Positions 1 to 11,978 of a stretch of 64,000 nucleotides of DNA are shown in pieces. A model generated the notes under the pieces. That model was not told the DNA's origin. It saw nothing but the letters and a program-made list of their open reading frames with translations, and ran no database searches. The position numbers and the translations under genes were made by a program. Source of the stretch: Owenia fusiformis (lineage: Eukaryota > Annelida > Polychaeta > Sabellida > Oweniidae). Within the stretch, counting starts at the first letter, position 1. Each line of letters begins with the position of its first letter. The stretch spans positions 37,966,759-38,030,758 of the forward strand of contig CAIIXF020000007.1 in the NCBI GenBank assembly GCA_903813345.2, written 5' to 3'.

Positions 1-525
1 AGTTAACTTAATCATTTCCCGGAGATTGTCAAAATTGGAAAAATTATCTTCTGATGATTCGACGTTACCGAATGAGAAAATGATGACATTATGGCTTATT
101 GGATCATGGCTAATTTACATGAATAAGCAATATGCTACATCTAGGATTACGGTTGAGATCTTTAGACTTAATCTCCAGGGAGGAACTTTAGTTCAGAGGC
201 ACCCTGGCCATAAGTGTCACTTTCATACCTTTCTCTACTTACAAAGGAAAGTGTGTTTATTAGAATGGAGATCAAGCGCCACATTTTTTAAGAGAACTTG
301 TATATGTAATATTATGACCCCTGGGGATTATTCTACCTCTCTCCCCCTGGGTATTACTCTCTCCCTCTCTAATATTTTTTTCAGGGACCTAATTACAATT
401 TATTTTCCTCACATTTACAGTACCTTTAAACTCATTTTGACAAGTAAATACTATGAAGGCCAGGACTAATCCCTAGAGCACCACAAATCTACATGTTCAT
501 AGCCAAGTTCTGATTAAAACGTATA
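1..525. other. No recognisable feature
   Basis: This AT-rich DNA has a 147-codon open stretch from position 26. It has no splice-site context, no domain-like composition and no repeat structure, so I read it as non-coding. Confidence 0.5.
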
Positions 526-530
526 GCTAC

Positions 531-735
531 AAAATGTCTCCACAGAATTTTTTCTCAAGTGGGTGCAAAATTCTCATTGTCACAATTCAGACCAATTTGG
601 CCAAAATATAACTATTTTTCATGATTTTTCTCATTTTTAAGTGGGTGCATATAGATTTTCAGGTGGGTGCAAGCATGTTTTCAAAATCTCAGGTGGGTGC
701 TGCGCCCACTTGATTTAATGCTGGTGAGGTCACTG
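531..735 (+). mobile_element. CAGTG-family TIR element, copy 1
   Basis: This 205-bp non-autonomous element is flanked by a perfect 5-bp duplication, GCTAC at 526-530 and 736-740. Its 5' end is mutated (AAAATGTCTCC where other copies have CAGTGATCTCC), and its 3' end reads GAGGTCACTG. The interior carries the family's repeated AGTGGGTGCA motifs. It holds no coding capacity. A 5-bp duplication with CAG...CTG ends would fit hAT elements of the 5-bp-duplication type; that assignment is inferred. Confidence 0.8.
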
Positions 736-1542
736 GCTACTGTATTCCCTCCTATCATATAAAAACTAGTATATTGACGACAAGTAATTATTAATTCACA
801 CTTTGTCTTCAAGGCAGGCTAACTATCATCTGCTTTTCTTCTGATTCTTTTGTATTATTGTCTCGCTGTTGTGAGATGTGAAGATTGGATTCACCTTGCT
901 GCTTCCGCTTTTTTGTATGACTTTTCAAGGTGACAAGGTGACATTTCAAAGTGACACCCCTGGTGAGATATCTCATGAATGCATTTTGGTTGGCGCCGTT
1001 ATTGTAGTCATGGTGACATATCACTTTTTGTCACCATGATTCAAGGAAAACAACTTATTGCAGTTACTTATACACATGTTAGATTGTATTTGATGACATT
1101 CTAGAGCTTTTCGGCGGCCATCTTGAATATAGTTGCTATAGTTTTTAATATTTCCTAGCTGAAATTATAGTAAAAGCTACATTTATATTATTTTTCAGCT
1201 TCAGCTTTTCAGCTTTGAAAAAGTGCAACATTGTCTTCTTAAACTTATTGCGACATTTAAGGAAATATTTAAATACAATATATCAAATATTTAGTAATAA
1301 GTATTCATTTGTGACCATGCCATATATTAAGATCTGAACTCTTATACCTTTAGGATCTCATGTTTTGAAGGATCACCTCTACCCAGTATATCTTCTTTTT
1401 CCCATATAGTTTAATCAATTAATGGGGCCAGAATAAAGGATGATTTTGATCTCCCAAGACAATAAGCCACATCCACAATATCCCATTGTCTCATGAGGGA
1501 GAACCTATCAAGCTTGGTGCCACTTACTGCCATTTATTGAAG
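736..1542. other. No gene seen
   Basis: I see no exon-like stretch, tandem array or transposon end here beyond scattered AT-rich sequence. Confidence 0.5.
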
Positions 1543-1717
1543 CGGTGATCTTCCCAGCATTGAAGCAAGTGGGCGCACCACCCACCTGAAATTTAAAAAA
1601 CAGGCTTGCACCCACTTGAAAATGAGAAAAATCATAAAAAATTTGCATATCTTCAGTGTGAATTGTAAAAATTAGAATTGTGCACCCACTTGAGAAAAAA
1701 TCCCGGGTAGATCACTG
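1543..1717 (-). mobile_element. CAGTG-family TIR element, copy 2 (inverted)
   Basis: This copy lies in the opposite orientation to copy 1. It opens with CGGTGATCTTCCCAGCATTG and closes with GTAGATCACTG. At 175 bp it is shorter than the ~205-bp full-length copies. The flanking 5-mers (TGAAG and TTTTT) do not match, so the duplication is lost or the copy is rearranged. Confidence 0.7.
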
Positions 1718-1796
1718 TTTTTTATTATTTATTGCCTAAATATGACCAATACATTCCACTCTCATTTCTTCTTATTTTCCACCACATCTCATCCCA

Positions 1797-1969
1797 TTTC
1801 CATTCCCCTGACCCCATTTTCATTCCTCTCAGCCCAATTTTAATTCTCCCGGCCCTCATATCCATTCCCCGAACTCAACTTCCATTCCCTGACCCCCATT
1901 TCAATTCCTCTCAGCCCCATTTAAATTCCCCCAGCCCTCATTTCTATTCCCCTGACCCCCATTTCATCG
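1797..1969 (+). repeat. C/T-rich degenerate minisatellite
   Basis: The stretch is made of degenerate ~25-bp units of the type CATTCCCCTGACCCC / ATTCCTCTCAGCCCC. The top strand is almost free of G. The open frame across it (from 1732) is a low-complexity Pro/Ser/His/Phe peptide and is not a credible gene. Confidence 0.75.
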
Positions 1970-2546
1970 TAAATGTCATTGTCTGCCTCCAAAAACAATA
2001 GGCAATAATTTATTATTTTATTCATACTTGAGGTATTCTTACTGCAATCGTGAAATACAATGAAAGAGCTAATGCCGTATTAACGAGACTCTGTTATTGA
2101 ATTACGTGTACTTCATACCTTTTGATATTTCCAGTGCGAAAATATATAAATCACAACATGAGAAAATATTGCACATCTAGCGTTCATAAAGTATGATAAT
2201 TGAAAGAAACGAGTCGTTAAGATCCATAATATCAATTTTCTATCATTTCTAGCTTTTGATACATTTCTTTGAAGGTTTCACTTTGTACACACAAGAAGCA
2301 TTGAAAATATGAATCGCAGTGAAATAGCATTGGCGATTCCTATTTATGTAGCCTTATATAGAAGTTACAGGGGATACAGATCACGAAGTTCACTTTTAAG
2401 GGTCATTTTTCTCAAATTTGAAAATGAATAACATTATTTTCCATGCATCTATACAACTCAGTGAGGTTTCATGTCTGCTTCATTCTTATTGTTTGTTGTA
2501 TTTATTTGTCTTTTCGAGTAGAAATGATATTTGGATTTAGTAGATA

Positions 2547-2708
2547 CAGTGATCTCCCCAGGATTTTTTCTCAGGTGGGTGTGAAATTCTCACTTTTTCA
2601 CAAATCAGACTAAAATTGGTCTAAATATGCCAAATTTTCATGATTTTACTCATTTTTAAGTGGGTGCAAAGGATTTTCAGGTAGGTGCAAGCCTATTTTC
2701 AAAATCTC
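2547..2708 (+). mobile_element. CAGTG-family TIR element, copy 3, 3'-truncated
   Basis: It starts with the canonical CAGTGATCTCCCCAGG and runs in the same orientation as copy 1. It breaks off after AAAATCTC, so the last ~40 bp including the right terminus are missing. Confidence 0.7.
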
Positions 2709-3329
2709 TCTACAGCTGTTATTTGTATTTATAAATTAATCATTAGACTCAGATAAAGAATGATTAGACTCGGATAGAAACACTAGACTTGGATACAATC
2801 ATTAGACCTGGATACAGATCATTGGATAGGATCATGATGGTTACGATCATGACAGAAACTGTCAGATAGTAGCATATCTTAATAGATAACTGTATAATAG
2901 ATACACTGTATTTAGGATATTTTTCATGATCAAATTATGGAAATCAAACCAAGGAAGAAATATAATTGTAGTGTTTCCTCAAATAAATGAGACTTTAAAC
3001 CATATGTGACATTGGATCCATATTAAATGCTGGGCTTTGTATAAAATAGTCATTTACTAGGCTATTCAATCTGGGACCTAATTAAAAAGGCTGTATATGT
3101 CAAGTAAACAAGGTTACCAGTTCTTGTTTTTAAGGTCATTTAATTTGCGTTTGTTTGTCTTGTTAATATCACTATAAAGTGGGAATGACATATTTTAGAG
3201 CCTGCACCATTTGTTGTAACTTTCATTTTGCTTTGGCATTCACCATTAGCATTTGATTCTTTTAAGTGACTTAACCAGATTTATTTTTATCATTAATTGT
3301 GATGAAAATTTCATTGTAGAAGTTATTAT

Positions 3330-3640
3330 TGTATATATTATTGTAGGTGTTGATTTATGTGTTATCTAATATTATAAGCTTTATTTTAAGTGTTATTATA
3401 GGTCTTATTGTAATGTTATTATATGTGTTATTGTAGGTGTTATTGTAATGTTATTCTAGGTATCATTGTAATGTTATTGTATGTGTTATTGTAGGTCTTA
3501 TTGTAATGTTATCGTATGTGTTATCGTAGGTTTTTTGTATATGTTATTGTGTGTGTTAATGTGTTGTTATTGTATGTGTCATTGTGTGTCATTGTATGTG
3601 TCCTTGTGTTATTATTGTAGGTGTTATTGCGTATCAGAAG
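3330..3640 (+). repeat. Irregular TTATTGTA-type tandem repeat
   Basis: Variants of TTATTGTAGGTG and TTATTGTAATG alternate in short units of about 11-13 bp across ~300 bp. A 72-codon open frame falls inside it and has the expected low-complexity composition. There is no sign of function. Confidence 0.75.
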
Positions 3641-4713
3641 ATCTGCTAGGTTCAAAACATCATAAATTATTCACGTTTCACTCTGTTGACATTCATTAAT
3701 TATTGATATTTGCCCTCTTAGTGAATTCTACGATCATTGGATAATAGATTTATATTTTACGATCATTTCTACGACTTCCCTGTTTCACTTCAGATTCTAT
3801 TCACGCGAATGTTTATCATCGACGACAAATTTTATTCCTGATGCGAGAGATTATGAAATAAAATGAAGTAGGTCGTAACATCAGATTAGATTCATCCAAT
3901 AAATTTTCTCCTAGAAGTAAACTGATTCGTACCTAAGATACTGTCGATTTTGAGATATCAATACATCGAAATCTTTCCATTTCATGTTAGTATATAATTC
4001 AATTTGTATGAATGTTCAAATGTTGTGGGGATGAAAGTTAAAGTGACCTGATGGAGTTTAATGTATCATTCAAGTAGACTTGGAGAGGTTACTTCTAGTG
4101 GAATGTAATTATCTAGCATTCTTGCAGCTAATTAATTCCCCCTTCTGTTTAATTCTAGATTCTATACAAGCGTAGAAGAAATATTGTGGGTGTCTTTGCA
4201 TTTAAATTCAATTTGTTCTATACAGCAAGCTTTGAGGAAATGAGGCAGGTTTTCATTAAAATACAAAATAATGAAAAAGAAAAATATGGTCATGGCACGA
4301 GACCAAAAGGCTAATATCATACAAGTTGAAAATAAATAAATTTAATATGTTGATCATTTTGCGCTGAAATTATACCGTGGTTTAATGTTGTGGATTAAGT
4401 GAACTGTGGCTTTTAATACGTGACTGATATATTGGTTACAGTACCATAAGTAACTATCTTGTATTTTTCATCGTCAATTTAGCCTGACAACTCACCGGAT
4501 GAATAATGATTGCATATTGTGTTTGCGTTTCTTTGGAATTTGCATTCCTGAATGAGATGGCTCTTTTATGGGCATTAATAGAAGCACAAGCTTTTTAAGA
4601 CACGAGACAACATTATAACACAAACAGATTCAATTAGATGACACTTTCGTCAGACCGAAGAGATTAAATATATTAAAGAGGCTACAACTCTGAAGGATAC
4701 ATATACCATAAAA

Positions 4714-4882
4714 ATGGATTCTATGTTTTGCCAATGTGCGATGTGCCACAGTGCTTTAATAGCACAGAGGGCAAAACGACTGGCCCCACTTTCTAAGAAG
4801 TCATGGACCGCAGAAGATATTTTGCCGATGGCAAAAAAACTTGCCATAAAAATTGCAGATTCTACATATGTCACAATTGGGG
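4714..4882 (+). CDS. Possible first coding exon, unknown protein
   Basis: An ATG at 4714 opens a 56-codon frame ending in GGG|GTAAGTAC, a strong donor at 4883. The intron would be phase 1. The predicted piece starts MDSMFCQCAMCH and continues with a mixed basic/hydrophobic stretch (QRAKRLAPLSKKSW, then EDILPMAKKLAIK). It is less AT-rich than its surroundings and not low-complexity. C-x-C-x2-C near the start could bind metal, but three cysteines are too few to name a domain. The opposite strand is also open here, which weakens the case. No downstream exon joins it in frame: 9527 needs two carried-over bases, not one. I do not recognise the protein. Confidence 0.35.
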
Positions 4883-4914
4883 GTAAGTACGCAATTTGTA
4901 ATTTATATTTTTAG

Positions 4915-5300
4915 TTCTTGGCATTATTTCAAACTTTTTTCTGTTGTCTTCAATTGCAATTTTTTCTAATTTCTTGGCATTATTTCAAACATTTTCAGTT
5001 GTTTTAGAACATTGTATCTGGTCTTTAAAGCAAGCCATAATAACTCAACCGAAACATATATAATATATAGTTTCTTCCCTCAATTGCAATTTTTCTAATT
5101 TTTTGGCATTTTTTCAAACATTTTCTGTTGTTTTAGAACAGCTAAATCTGGTCTGTAAAGCAAGCCATAATAACTCAACAGAAACATATATGATATATAG
5201 TTTTCTTCTCTCAATTATAATTTTTTCAATTCTAGGCATTATTTCTAACCTTTTATGTTGTTTTAGAGAAGCGATTCTGGTCATTAAAGCTATAACTACT
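4915..5300 (+). repeat. ~128-bp degenerate tandem repeat, about 3 copies
   Basis: The block TTGGCATTATTTCAAAC ... CTGTTGTTTTAGAA ... AAGCAAGCCATAATAACTCA recurs from about 4971, 5099 and 5231, with a partial copy at 4915. It begins about 30 bp after the candidate donor at 4883. Confidence 0.7.
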
Positions 5301-5484
5301 CAAAACAGATACAATATTCAGGTTTCTTCCCTCCCAAGTTGCTTCTTACTTATTAGATTATTGATGTGGACCATCTCATTAGTATATAATGTAGTGATTT
5401 ACACACCAAATAATTGCATTCCACTGTCTTGCATTGCTACATTACATAAAATATTACATATTATATCAAATGGCTATCTGGGAA

Positions 5485-5945
5485 TGGTACATTTCATAAA
5501 AATATACCATGCTGTACGATGGTAAACAAGTTAGAAGTAGACAGGTGAACTAAAGCTACAGAAGTTCATTTCAAATTGGTACATTTCATAAAAATATACC
5601 ATGCTGTACAATTGTAAACAAGTTAGAAGTAGACAGGTGACCTAAAGCTACAGAAGTCCATTTCAAATTGGTACATTTCATAAAAATATAACATGCTGTA
5701 CAATGGTAAACAAGTTAGAAGTAGACAGGTGACCTAAAGCTACAGAAGTTCATTTCAAATTGGTACATTTCATAAAAATATAACATGCTGTACAATGGTA
5801 AACAAGTTAGAAGTAGACAGGTGACCTAAAGCTACAGAAGTTCATTTCAAATTGGTACATTTCATAAAAATATACCATGATGTACAATTGTAAACGAGTT
5901 AGAAGTAGACAGGTGACCTAAAGCTACTGACGTTCATTTCAATTC
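5485..5945 (+). repeat. ~92-bp tandem repeat, 5 copies
   Basis: Five nearly identical units begin with GGTACATTTCATAAAAATAT, at about 5485, 5577, 5669, 5762 and 5855. Each contains GTTAGAAGTAGACAGGTGA. Divergence is a few percent, so the array is young. Confidence 0.85.
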
Positions 5946-6610
5946 GATTCAATTCCATTTATATATTTTTGTTTTTACAAAAATATGATGAATGCCTGGA
6001 GACACCTACCCAAAGAGCATATGTTGCATTTTAACTGAAATGAATCGTAACACTATCCAGATTATATTTTTAAACAACTCCTACATCAGACAGTTATTGT
6101 TACCGCAGTCTTTGAAGGTGTATAAAGTTTAACATTTAATAAAAAACTTGCACTAATCAGCGTAAATTGTTAAAATCCACTGTTGTTTGGGGTTTTAGGG
6201 ATTTTTCATGTGAAAACAAGTTTAAATGCATTGATCTAATGTTATAAAAGACATTAGGGCATGAAGACATCGCTAAGGTATTCAGAAATCCTAACGTCGC
6301 TGTTAGTTGCATAATCCCGCAGAATGTCTCCTTATTACTCACCGTCTCTTCCAAACACACCTCCCCCCTGACACACCCCTATCCCGCTATCAATTTCCGT
6401 AGTCAGTTTTATAATGTGACAACGTGATGTAGCAAATATGCCACTAAATGACACAACTAACTGCTTAGCAATTACAGCATTTGCTGCTATAAGATGATTA
6501 CAAATTGCGGAAAATGTCATCTAAAAATACAGTTCCATCATTTCCTCATGGTGAATTTCTTCACTCTGGAGACTGTTAAAAGTGGCGCTTATGTTATTTT
6601 TGCATGCTAT
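5946..6610. other. No gene seen
   Basis: There are two overlapping minus-strand open frames (60-70 codons) without splice context or domain-like composition. I see no repeat structure and regard it as non-coding. Confidence 0.45.
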
Positions 6611-6619
6611 TAACAGGAA

Positions 6620-8410
6620 ACATTTCCAACTATGTGTCAACAATACTTAAGTTTACAATGAAACTTGTCTAATCTTAGCACCACTGGGCATGGCCAAAGT
6701 TTCCAATTATGTGTCAACAATACTTAGGTTTGCAATGACACTTGTCTAATCTGGGCATGGCCAAAGTTTCCAATTATGTGTAAAAATACTTAAGTTTATA
6801 ATGAAACTTGTCTAATCTGGGCATGGTCAAAGTTTCCAATTGTGTGTCAACAATACTTAAGTTTACAATGACACTTGTCTAATCTGGGCATGGTCAAAGT
6901 TTCCAATTATGTGTCAACAATACTTAAGTTTACAATGACACTTGCAATACTTAAGTTTACAATGAAACTTGTCTAATCTTAGCAACACTGGGCATGGCCA
7001 AAGTTTCCAATTATGTGTCAACAATACTTAGGTTTACAATGACAGTTGTCTAATCTGGGCATGGCCAAAGTTTCCAATTATGTGTCAACAATACTTAAGT
7101 TTACAATGAAACTTGTCTAATCTGGGCATGGTCAAAGTTTCCAATTGTGTGTCAACAATACTTAAGTTTACAATGACACTTGTCTAATCTGGGCATGGTC
7201 AAAGTTTCCAATTGTGTGTCAACAATACTTAAGTTTACAATGAATCTTGTCTAATCTGAGCTCCACTGGGCATGGCCAAAGTTTCCAATTATGTGTAAAA
7301 ATACTTAAGTTTACAATGAAACTTGTCTAATCTGGGCATGGTCAAAGTTTCCAATTGTGTGTCAACAATACTTAAGTTTGCAATGACACTTGTCTAATCT
7401 GGGCATGGTCAAAGTTTCCAATTGTGTGTCAACAATACTTAAGTTTACAATGACACTTGTCTAATCTTAGCATGGCCAAAGTTTCCAATTGTGTGTCAAC
7501 AATACTTAAGTTTACAATGAAACGTGTCTAATCTGGGCATGGTCAAAGTTTCCAATTGTGTGTAAAAAAACTTAAGATTACAATGAAACTTGTCTAATCT
7601 GGGCATGGTCAACGTTTCCAATTGTGTGTAAAAATACTTAGAATTACAATGGAACTTGTCTAATCTGGGCATGGTCAAAGTTTCCAATTGTGTGTCAACA
7701 ATACTTAAGTTTGCAATGACACTTGACTAATCTGGGCATGGTCAAAGTTTCCAATTGTGTGTAAAAATACTTAGAATTACAATGGAACTTGTCTAATCTG
7801 GGCATGGTCAAAGTTTCCAATTGTGTGTCAACAATACTTAAGTTTACAATGAAACTTGTCTAATCTGGGCATGGTCAAAGTTTCCAATTGTGTGTAAAAA
7901 TACTTAGAATTACAATGGAACTTGTCTAATCTGGGCATGGTCAAAGTTTCCAATTGTGTGTCAACAATACTTACGTTTACAATGACACTTGTCTAATCTG
8001 GGCATGGTCAAAGTTTCCAATTGTGTGTAAAAATACTTAGAATTACAATGGAACTTGTCTAATCTGGGCATGGTCAAAGTTTCCAATTGTGTGTCAACAA
8101 TACTTAAGTTTGCAATGACACTTGTCTAATCTGGGCATGGTCAAAGTTTCCAATTGTGTGTAAAAATACTTAGAATTACAATGGAACTTGTCTAATCTGG
8201 GCATGGTCAAAGTTTCCAATTGTGTGTCAACAATACTTAAGTTTGCAATGACACTTGTCTAATCTGGGCATGGTCAAAGTTTCCAATTATGTGTCAACAA
8301 TACTTAAGTTTACAATGACACTTGTCTAATCTTAGCACCACTGGGCATGGCCAAAGTTTCCAATTATGTGTCAACAATACTTAGGTAGTCTAATCTCAAA
8401 ACCACTGGGC
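6620..8410 (+). repeat. ~67-bp satellite array with dimeric higher-order part
   Basis: About 27 tandem units of 64-67 bp share GTTTCCAATTGTGTGTCAAC, CAATACTTAAGTTTACAATG and CTTGTCTAATCTGGGCATGG. The first half mixes variants. From about 7540 to 8290 two unit types alternate regularly: one has GTGTAAAAATACTTAGAATT, the other GTGTCAACAATACTTAAGTT. This gives a ~133-bp dimer, as expected if a dimer has been amplified again. Short open frames across it reflect the repeat. Confidence 0.9.
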
Positions 8411-8469
8411 ACGGCCAAACATTTTCAAATCAACAGATGTTTGTATTTTATCATAGATGAAAAAGGCGA

Positions 8470-8555
8470 GCAGATTTAAAAGGACTCAAAAAGGTGTTCA
8501 CATTCAGAGGTGTTTACATTAGAGAGGTGTTTATGTACAGGTGTTACTGTAACAT
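8470..8555 (+). mobile_element. Pogo-like element, right-end remnant
   Basis: The stretch contains GGTGTTCACATTCAGAGG, GGTGTTTACATTAGAGAGG and ends ACAGGTGTTACTG followed by TA. This matches the right terminus of the CAGTAAAACC family found elsewhere in the window. The left end is not visible. Confidence 0.5.
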
Positions 8556-8689
8556 CTGGTCCCAAAAGGTGTATGTATTTAATGCATATAGCTATAACTT
8601 TGGTGTTGATATATAAGTTCAGTATTTCAGAATTATTATTCTGCATGTAAATTGATATCTCGAGTCAAAAAAAAGTTATTAAAAGCATG

Positions 8690-8765
8690 CCCAATTTTGA
8701 ACACCTTGGTTCAAATTTTACTCCATATGTCCAAATTCTTGACACCTCAAATTTTTCGCAGTCGG
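8690..8765 (-). repeat. Dispersed repeat shared (inverted) with 13415-13500
   Basis: TTTTGAACACCTTGGTTCAA and CTTGACACCTCAAATTTTT here are the approximate reverse complement of AATTGAGGTGTCCAAAAT and TTGAATCAAGGTGCTCAAAA near 13415-13500. The pair marks a dispersed element of unknown class. Confidence 0.5.
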
Positions 8766-9253
8766 GTTCACAAACTATTTCAATGGGGAACAAAAAAATT
8801 TGAATCAAATGCATGACACAATTCTGATGAAAATTCCATATTTTGTCACGCAAAAAATGGGTGTGACTTCAATTTCAACAGCGAATGTGTGACAAATAAG
8901 CAAATTGCGAGACAGTTGGATGGCCTGTATCATGAATGCTTATACTTTGCTAACATGAATCTTCCACTGTTCTTCTACTATACAATGTTTCGAATATTAT
9001 TTTTCGGAATTCATAATGTACCTTTTATTTCATGGAAAGGATATAACTCTGTAAGGAAGTAATGAAGGAAAAGAGGGATTCCTTAGGGTATTATTCCTGT
9101 GAATAAATCATCAGTTCCAATAGGACTTTCTTTATTATATTTATATGTTCATCTTCCATTGAGCTTAGACATAGCACGCCTTGAGGGATCAGGGTTCATA
9201 GCTTTTAATTTGCTGCAGAAAGAGCACCATGTGTTGGCTTATATGTTGAAATG

Positions 9254-9458
9254 CAGTGCTCTCCCCAGCATTAAAGCAAGTGGGCGCAGCACCCACCTGA
9301 GATTTTAAAAACAGGCTTGCACCCACCTAAGAATCTATTTGCACCCACTTGAACATGAGAAAATCATAAAAAATTGGCATATTTTGATCAATTTTGGTCT
9401 GAATTGTGAAAATGAGAATTTTGCACCCATTTGACAAAAAATCCTGTGGAGAACACAG
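9254..9458 (-). mobile_element. CAGTG-family TIR element, copy 4 (inverted)
   Basis: This 205-bp copy is in inverted orientation: it starts CAGTGCTCTCCCCAGCATTA and ends GGAGAACACAG. A perfect 5-bp duplication AAATG flanks it (9249-9253 and 9459-9463). It is the same length as copy 1 and supports the family boundaries. Confidence 0.85.
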
Positions 9459-9526
9459 AAATGGCATGAAACCACTTTCATGGTTCAACACATCATGATA
9501 AACCATGACATCTCATTTCTTCTTAG

Positions 9527-9608
9527 CCCTGAGATGTTTCAGGTGAAACGAAAAGATGCTATGAGTATCAGAATGGGTCCAACAGACTTTGATGAATATG
9601 TTCAACAA
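9527..9608 (+). CDS. Possible internal coding exon, unknown protein
   Basis: A pyrimidine-rich acceptor (TCTCATTTCTTCTTAG) precedes an open frame reading PEMFQVKRKDAMSIRMGPTD and then FDEYVQQ, followed by a GTGAAT donor at 9609. A later GTGAGA at about 9654 is an alternative donor. A second acceptor (TTTCAG, 9542) would trim the exon to 66 bp in phase 0. The composition looks like real protein, and the frame stays open beyond. No family is recognisable. It lies upstream of the 19410 exon on the same strand, and a phase-0 exit here would join in frame to a start at 19404, but that acceptor is weak. Confidence 0.3.
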
Positions 9609-9799
9609 GTGAATTGTATGTTCTGTGAGAATAATGCAATTAATACTATACCTGTGAGAAATCAACCTGTTGTTATGCAACAGTTAAGTCTACTTGACTT
9701 AACATACACTAACATACACAAAATTCTCTATCATGATATTAAATTGTCTATGTTACCCAACCTGCTTATGCGCTCTGTTATGTAAACAAAGTTAGTTGT

Positions 9800-9985
9800 C
9801 GTTATGTTAAACGAGCATAAACAAAATAAGATGCCCTTTTGTTATATAAACAAAATAAGATGGCCTTTTGTTATATAAACCAAAGTAAGATGCCCTTCTG
9901 TAATATAAACAAAATAGGATGCCATTTGTTATGTAAACCAAGTAAGTACCCTTTTATTATATAAAGAGAATAAGATGTCCTTCTG
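9800..9985 (+). repeat. ~30-bp tandem repeat, about 6 copies
   Basis: Units of the type CCTTTTGTTATATAAACAAA + ATAAGATG repeat with small indels. The array is short and degenerate. Confidence 0.7.
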
Positions 9986-10705
9986 CACAGGAATATTCCT
10001 TTTGTCCATATGCATATATGCAAACGAAATTACAAATTCCCGAAACCATATTATTTGTGGGATTTGCATTCTCAAATATGTAAAAGGAGTAGATAGCAAC
10101 ATGCCATATCCACTTGAGTAGGTAGTTTTGTAATTGATTCTATCGGTTCTTGACCCAGAGTTGCATCACGATTAACTGCCGTATAAATCAGATGATCTGT
10201 AAGAAGGCAAGGACCTTCTTCCTAAACAAATGAGCGCAAGAGCTACTGTGTATAAGCACATAATCTATTTTTGTCTCCTGAATTTGGAGGGAAAATGCTG
10301 AATTCTTTTAGGGTGAAAAATTGAATATTTATTCGTCAATAGATTTCTAAAGCTGGCGTAAAAGTTTTATTAGATATATTATTTCAGATGTGCTTGAGAG
10401 GGAATATGGGGGATCAAATGTATTAGATAACACGAAAAATATGACATTAATTGGCCTGGTGGAATGAGAAGTAATATTGGAGAGGAACAACAGTAGTATA
10501 ATACATGAAACATAAAGTACCAGTAAAACTGAAATAAAAGATTCTGGGAACAAATTAATGAGAATGGAGGTTTTCTACATTGCACATTTAGTTCATGGAT
10601 ATCTGAGGACTTTGAAAAGTGTCCTTTATAATATTTACTTCCAAAATGTTCTGATTCCAGATATCTAAGCACAAGTGCCAAAGGGAACTCTAAAGCTGAA
10701 GTACA
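9986..10705. other. No gene seen
   Basis: Overlapping minus-strand frames at 10347-10723 give hydrophobic low-complexity peptides in two different frames of the same DNA. They lack splice context and I do not call them. Confidence 0.45.
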
Positions 10706-10709
10706 CTGA

Positions 10710-11041
10710 AAGGGGGCTCCCAAGGGGTATGTGACAAGGCGACCTTGCCCCCAAAAATGTGACTAAATGTAATTTTGGGGTATTTAGAAATGAAAACATG
10801 TGGCAAATATATCCTTACATGTGACAATTTCGAACATTCATCTGAGTTACAAGTGTTTTGAGAGTGACAAAAAATAGAAAAATTTGTTCTAAGCATTTGT
10901 TGCATTAAATTCTTTGACTGACTAAAAAGGAATGAAACTGACAAAACATGACAAGTGAATTTAAAATGTGACAAATGACAATTTTTTTTGAAATTTAAAA
11001 GTGACTAAAGCGAACTCACTGCCCCTCTTGGGGAGCCCTTA
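10710..11041. mobile_element. TIR element with AAGGGGGCTCCC ends
   Basis: The left end reads AAGGGGGCTCCCAAGGGG. The right end reads CCCCTCTTGGGGAGCCCTT, an imperfect inverted copy. The ~330-bp interior repeats TGTGACAA/TGTGACTAAA-like motifs and has no transposase. I cannot identify a clear target duplication or superfamily. Confidence 0.6.
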
Positions 11042-11737
11042 AGAGAGCTTCAGGCACACGCATGCTGCCCACTACACTAAAGCTTGCATTAGCCTCTTAG
11101 ATGGAATATTGAGTTAACTTGCATAATGCTTTTAATTTTACTTGATCTTGATATAATTTGGTTGCACCAATGATTAGTTGTGAAATAGACGAGCTTAATG
11201 AAAATATGGATTGATAAATAGGATCTATGACATAACAGATTCCAGCTTTTCTCTTTTATGAAATTAATATATGAAAAACATTTTTTACAATTTCTTAAGC
11301 CTTCTTATTGTTAACCATGGCTGTGGCTCTAGATTATTAGATTATTAAATAATATAAGATGCTATATAATTGATAACATAAACTTGTTAATTTAAGAGAT
11401 CTGATATTAAATCTAGTAAGAAAAAAGCGTTACGAGTAAAAGACAATATATATGAGCAAGTGCCAATGGGAAAGTATCAAAAATGATAACAGAACACAGC
11501 AATTAAACAAACATCTAAGAGTGCACCTGTCATAAGGAAAACAAACCCCAAGTATCCCAAACAATAATTGAACATGAAAAGAATAAGTGTTACCCCCCCC
11601 TCCCCTACGATATAAAATAAAAAAATAAAAAATTTTAACAATATTATTATTAAGCAACTATGGTACTCATGAAGTAATTTGTTAAAAAAAAGTATCAAAA
11701 TTATTGCATTATATTGATGTTGCTTATTTAGGATTTC

Positions 11738-11978
11738 ATGGGAACATAGTACAATGATTATGTGATGATATCACAATGGTTATATGATGATATTACTATG
11801 GTTATGTAATGATATCACAATGGTTATGTGATGATATCACAATATTTTTATGATGATATCACAATGATTTTATGATGATATCACATTTGTTATGTGATGC
11901 TATCACAATTGTTACATGATGCTATCACAATTGTTACATTATGCTATCACAATTGTTATGTGATGCTATCACAATATG
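11738..11978 (+). repeat. ~22-bp GATGATATCACAATGGTTAT tandem repeat
   Basis: About ten units of GATATCACAATGGTTATGTGAT-type sequence repeat with 22-27-bp spacing. The sub-motif GTGATGATATCAC is partly palindromic. Later units drift to GATGCTATCACAATTGTTAC. Confidence 0.8.

Noticed and set aside
6620-8410. CRISPR-like array
   Set aside because: Repeats are contiguous with no unique spacers, the unit is ~67 bp, and the context is eukaryotic. The same applies to the other regular arrays.
10347-10974. Three overlapping minus-strand frames as genes
   Set aside because: They overlap in different frames, are low in complexity, and partly lie in the AAGGGGGCTCCC transposon.
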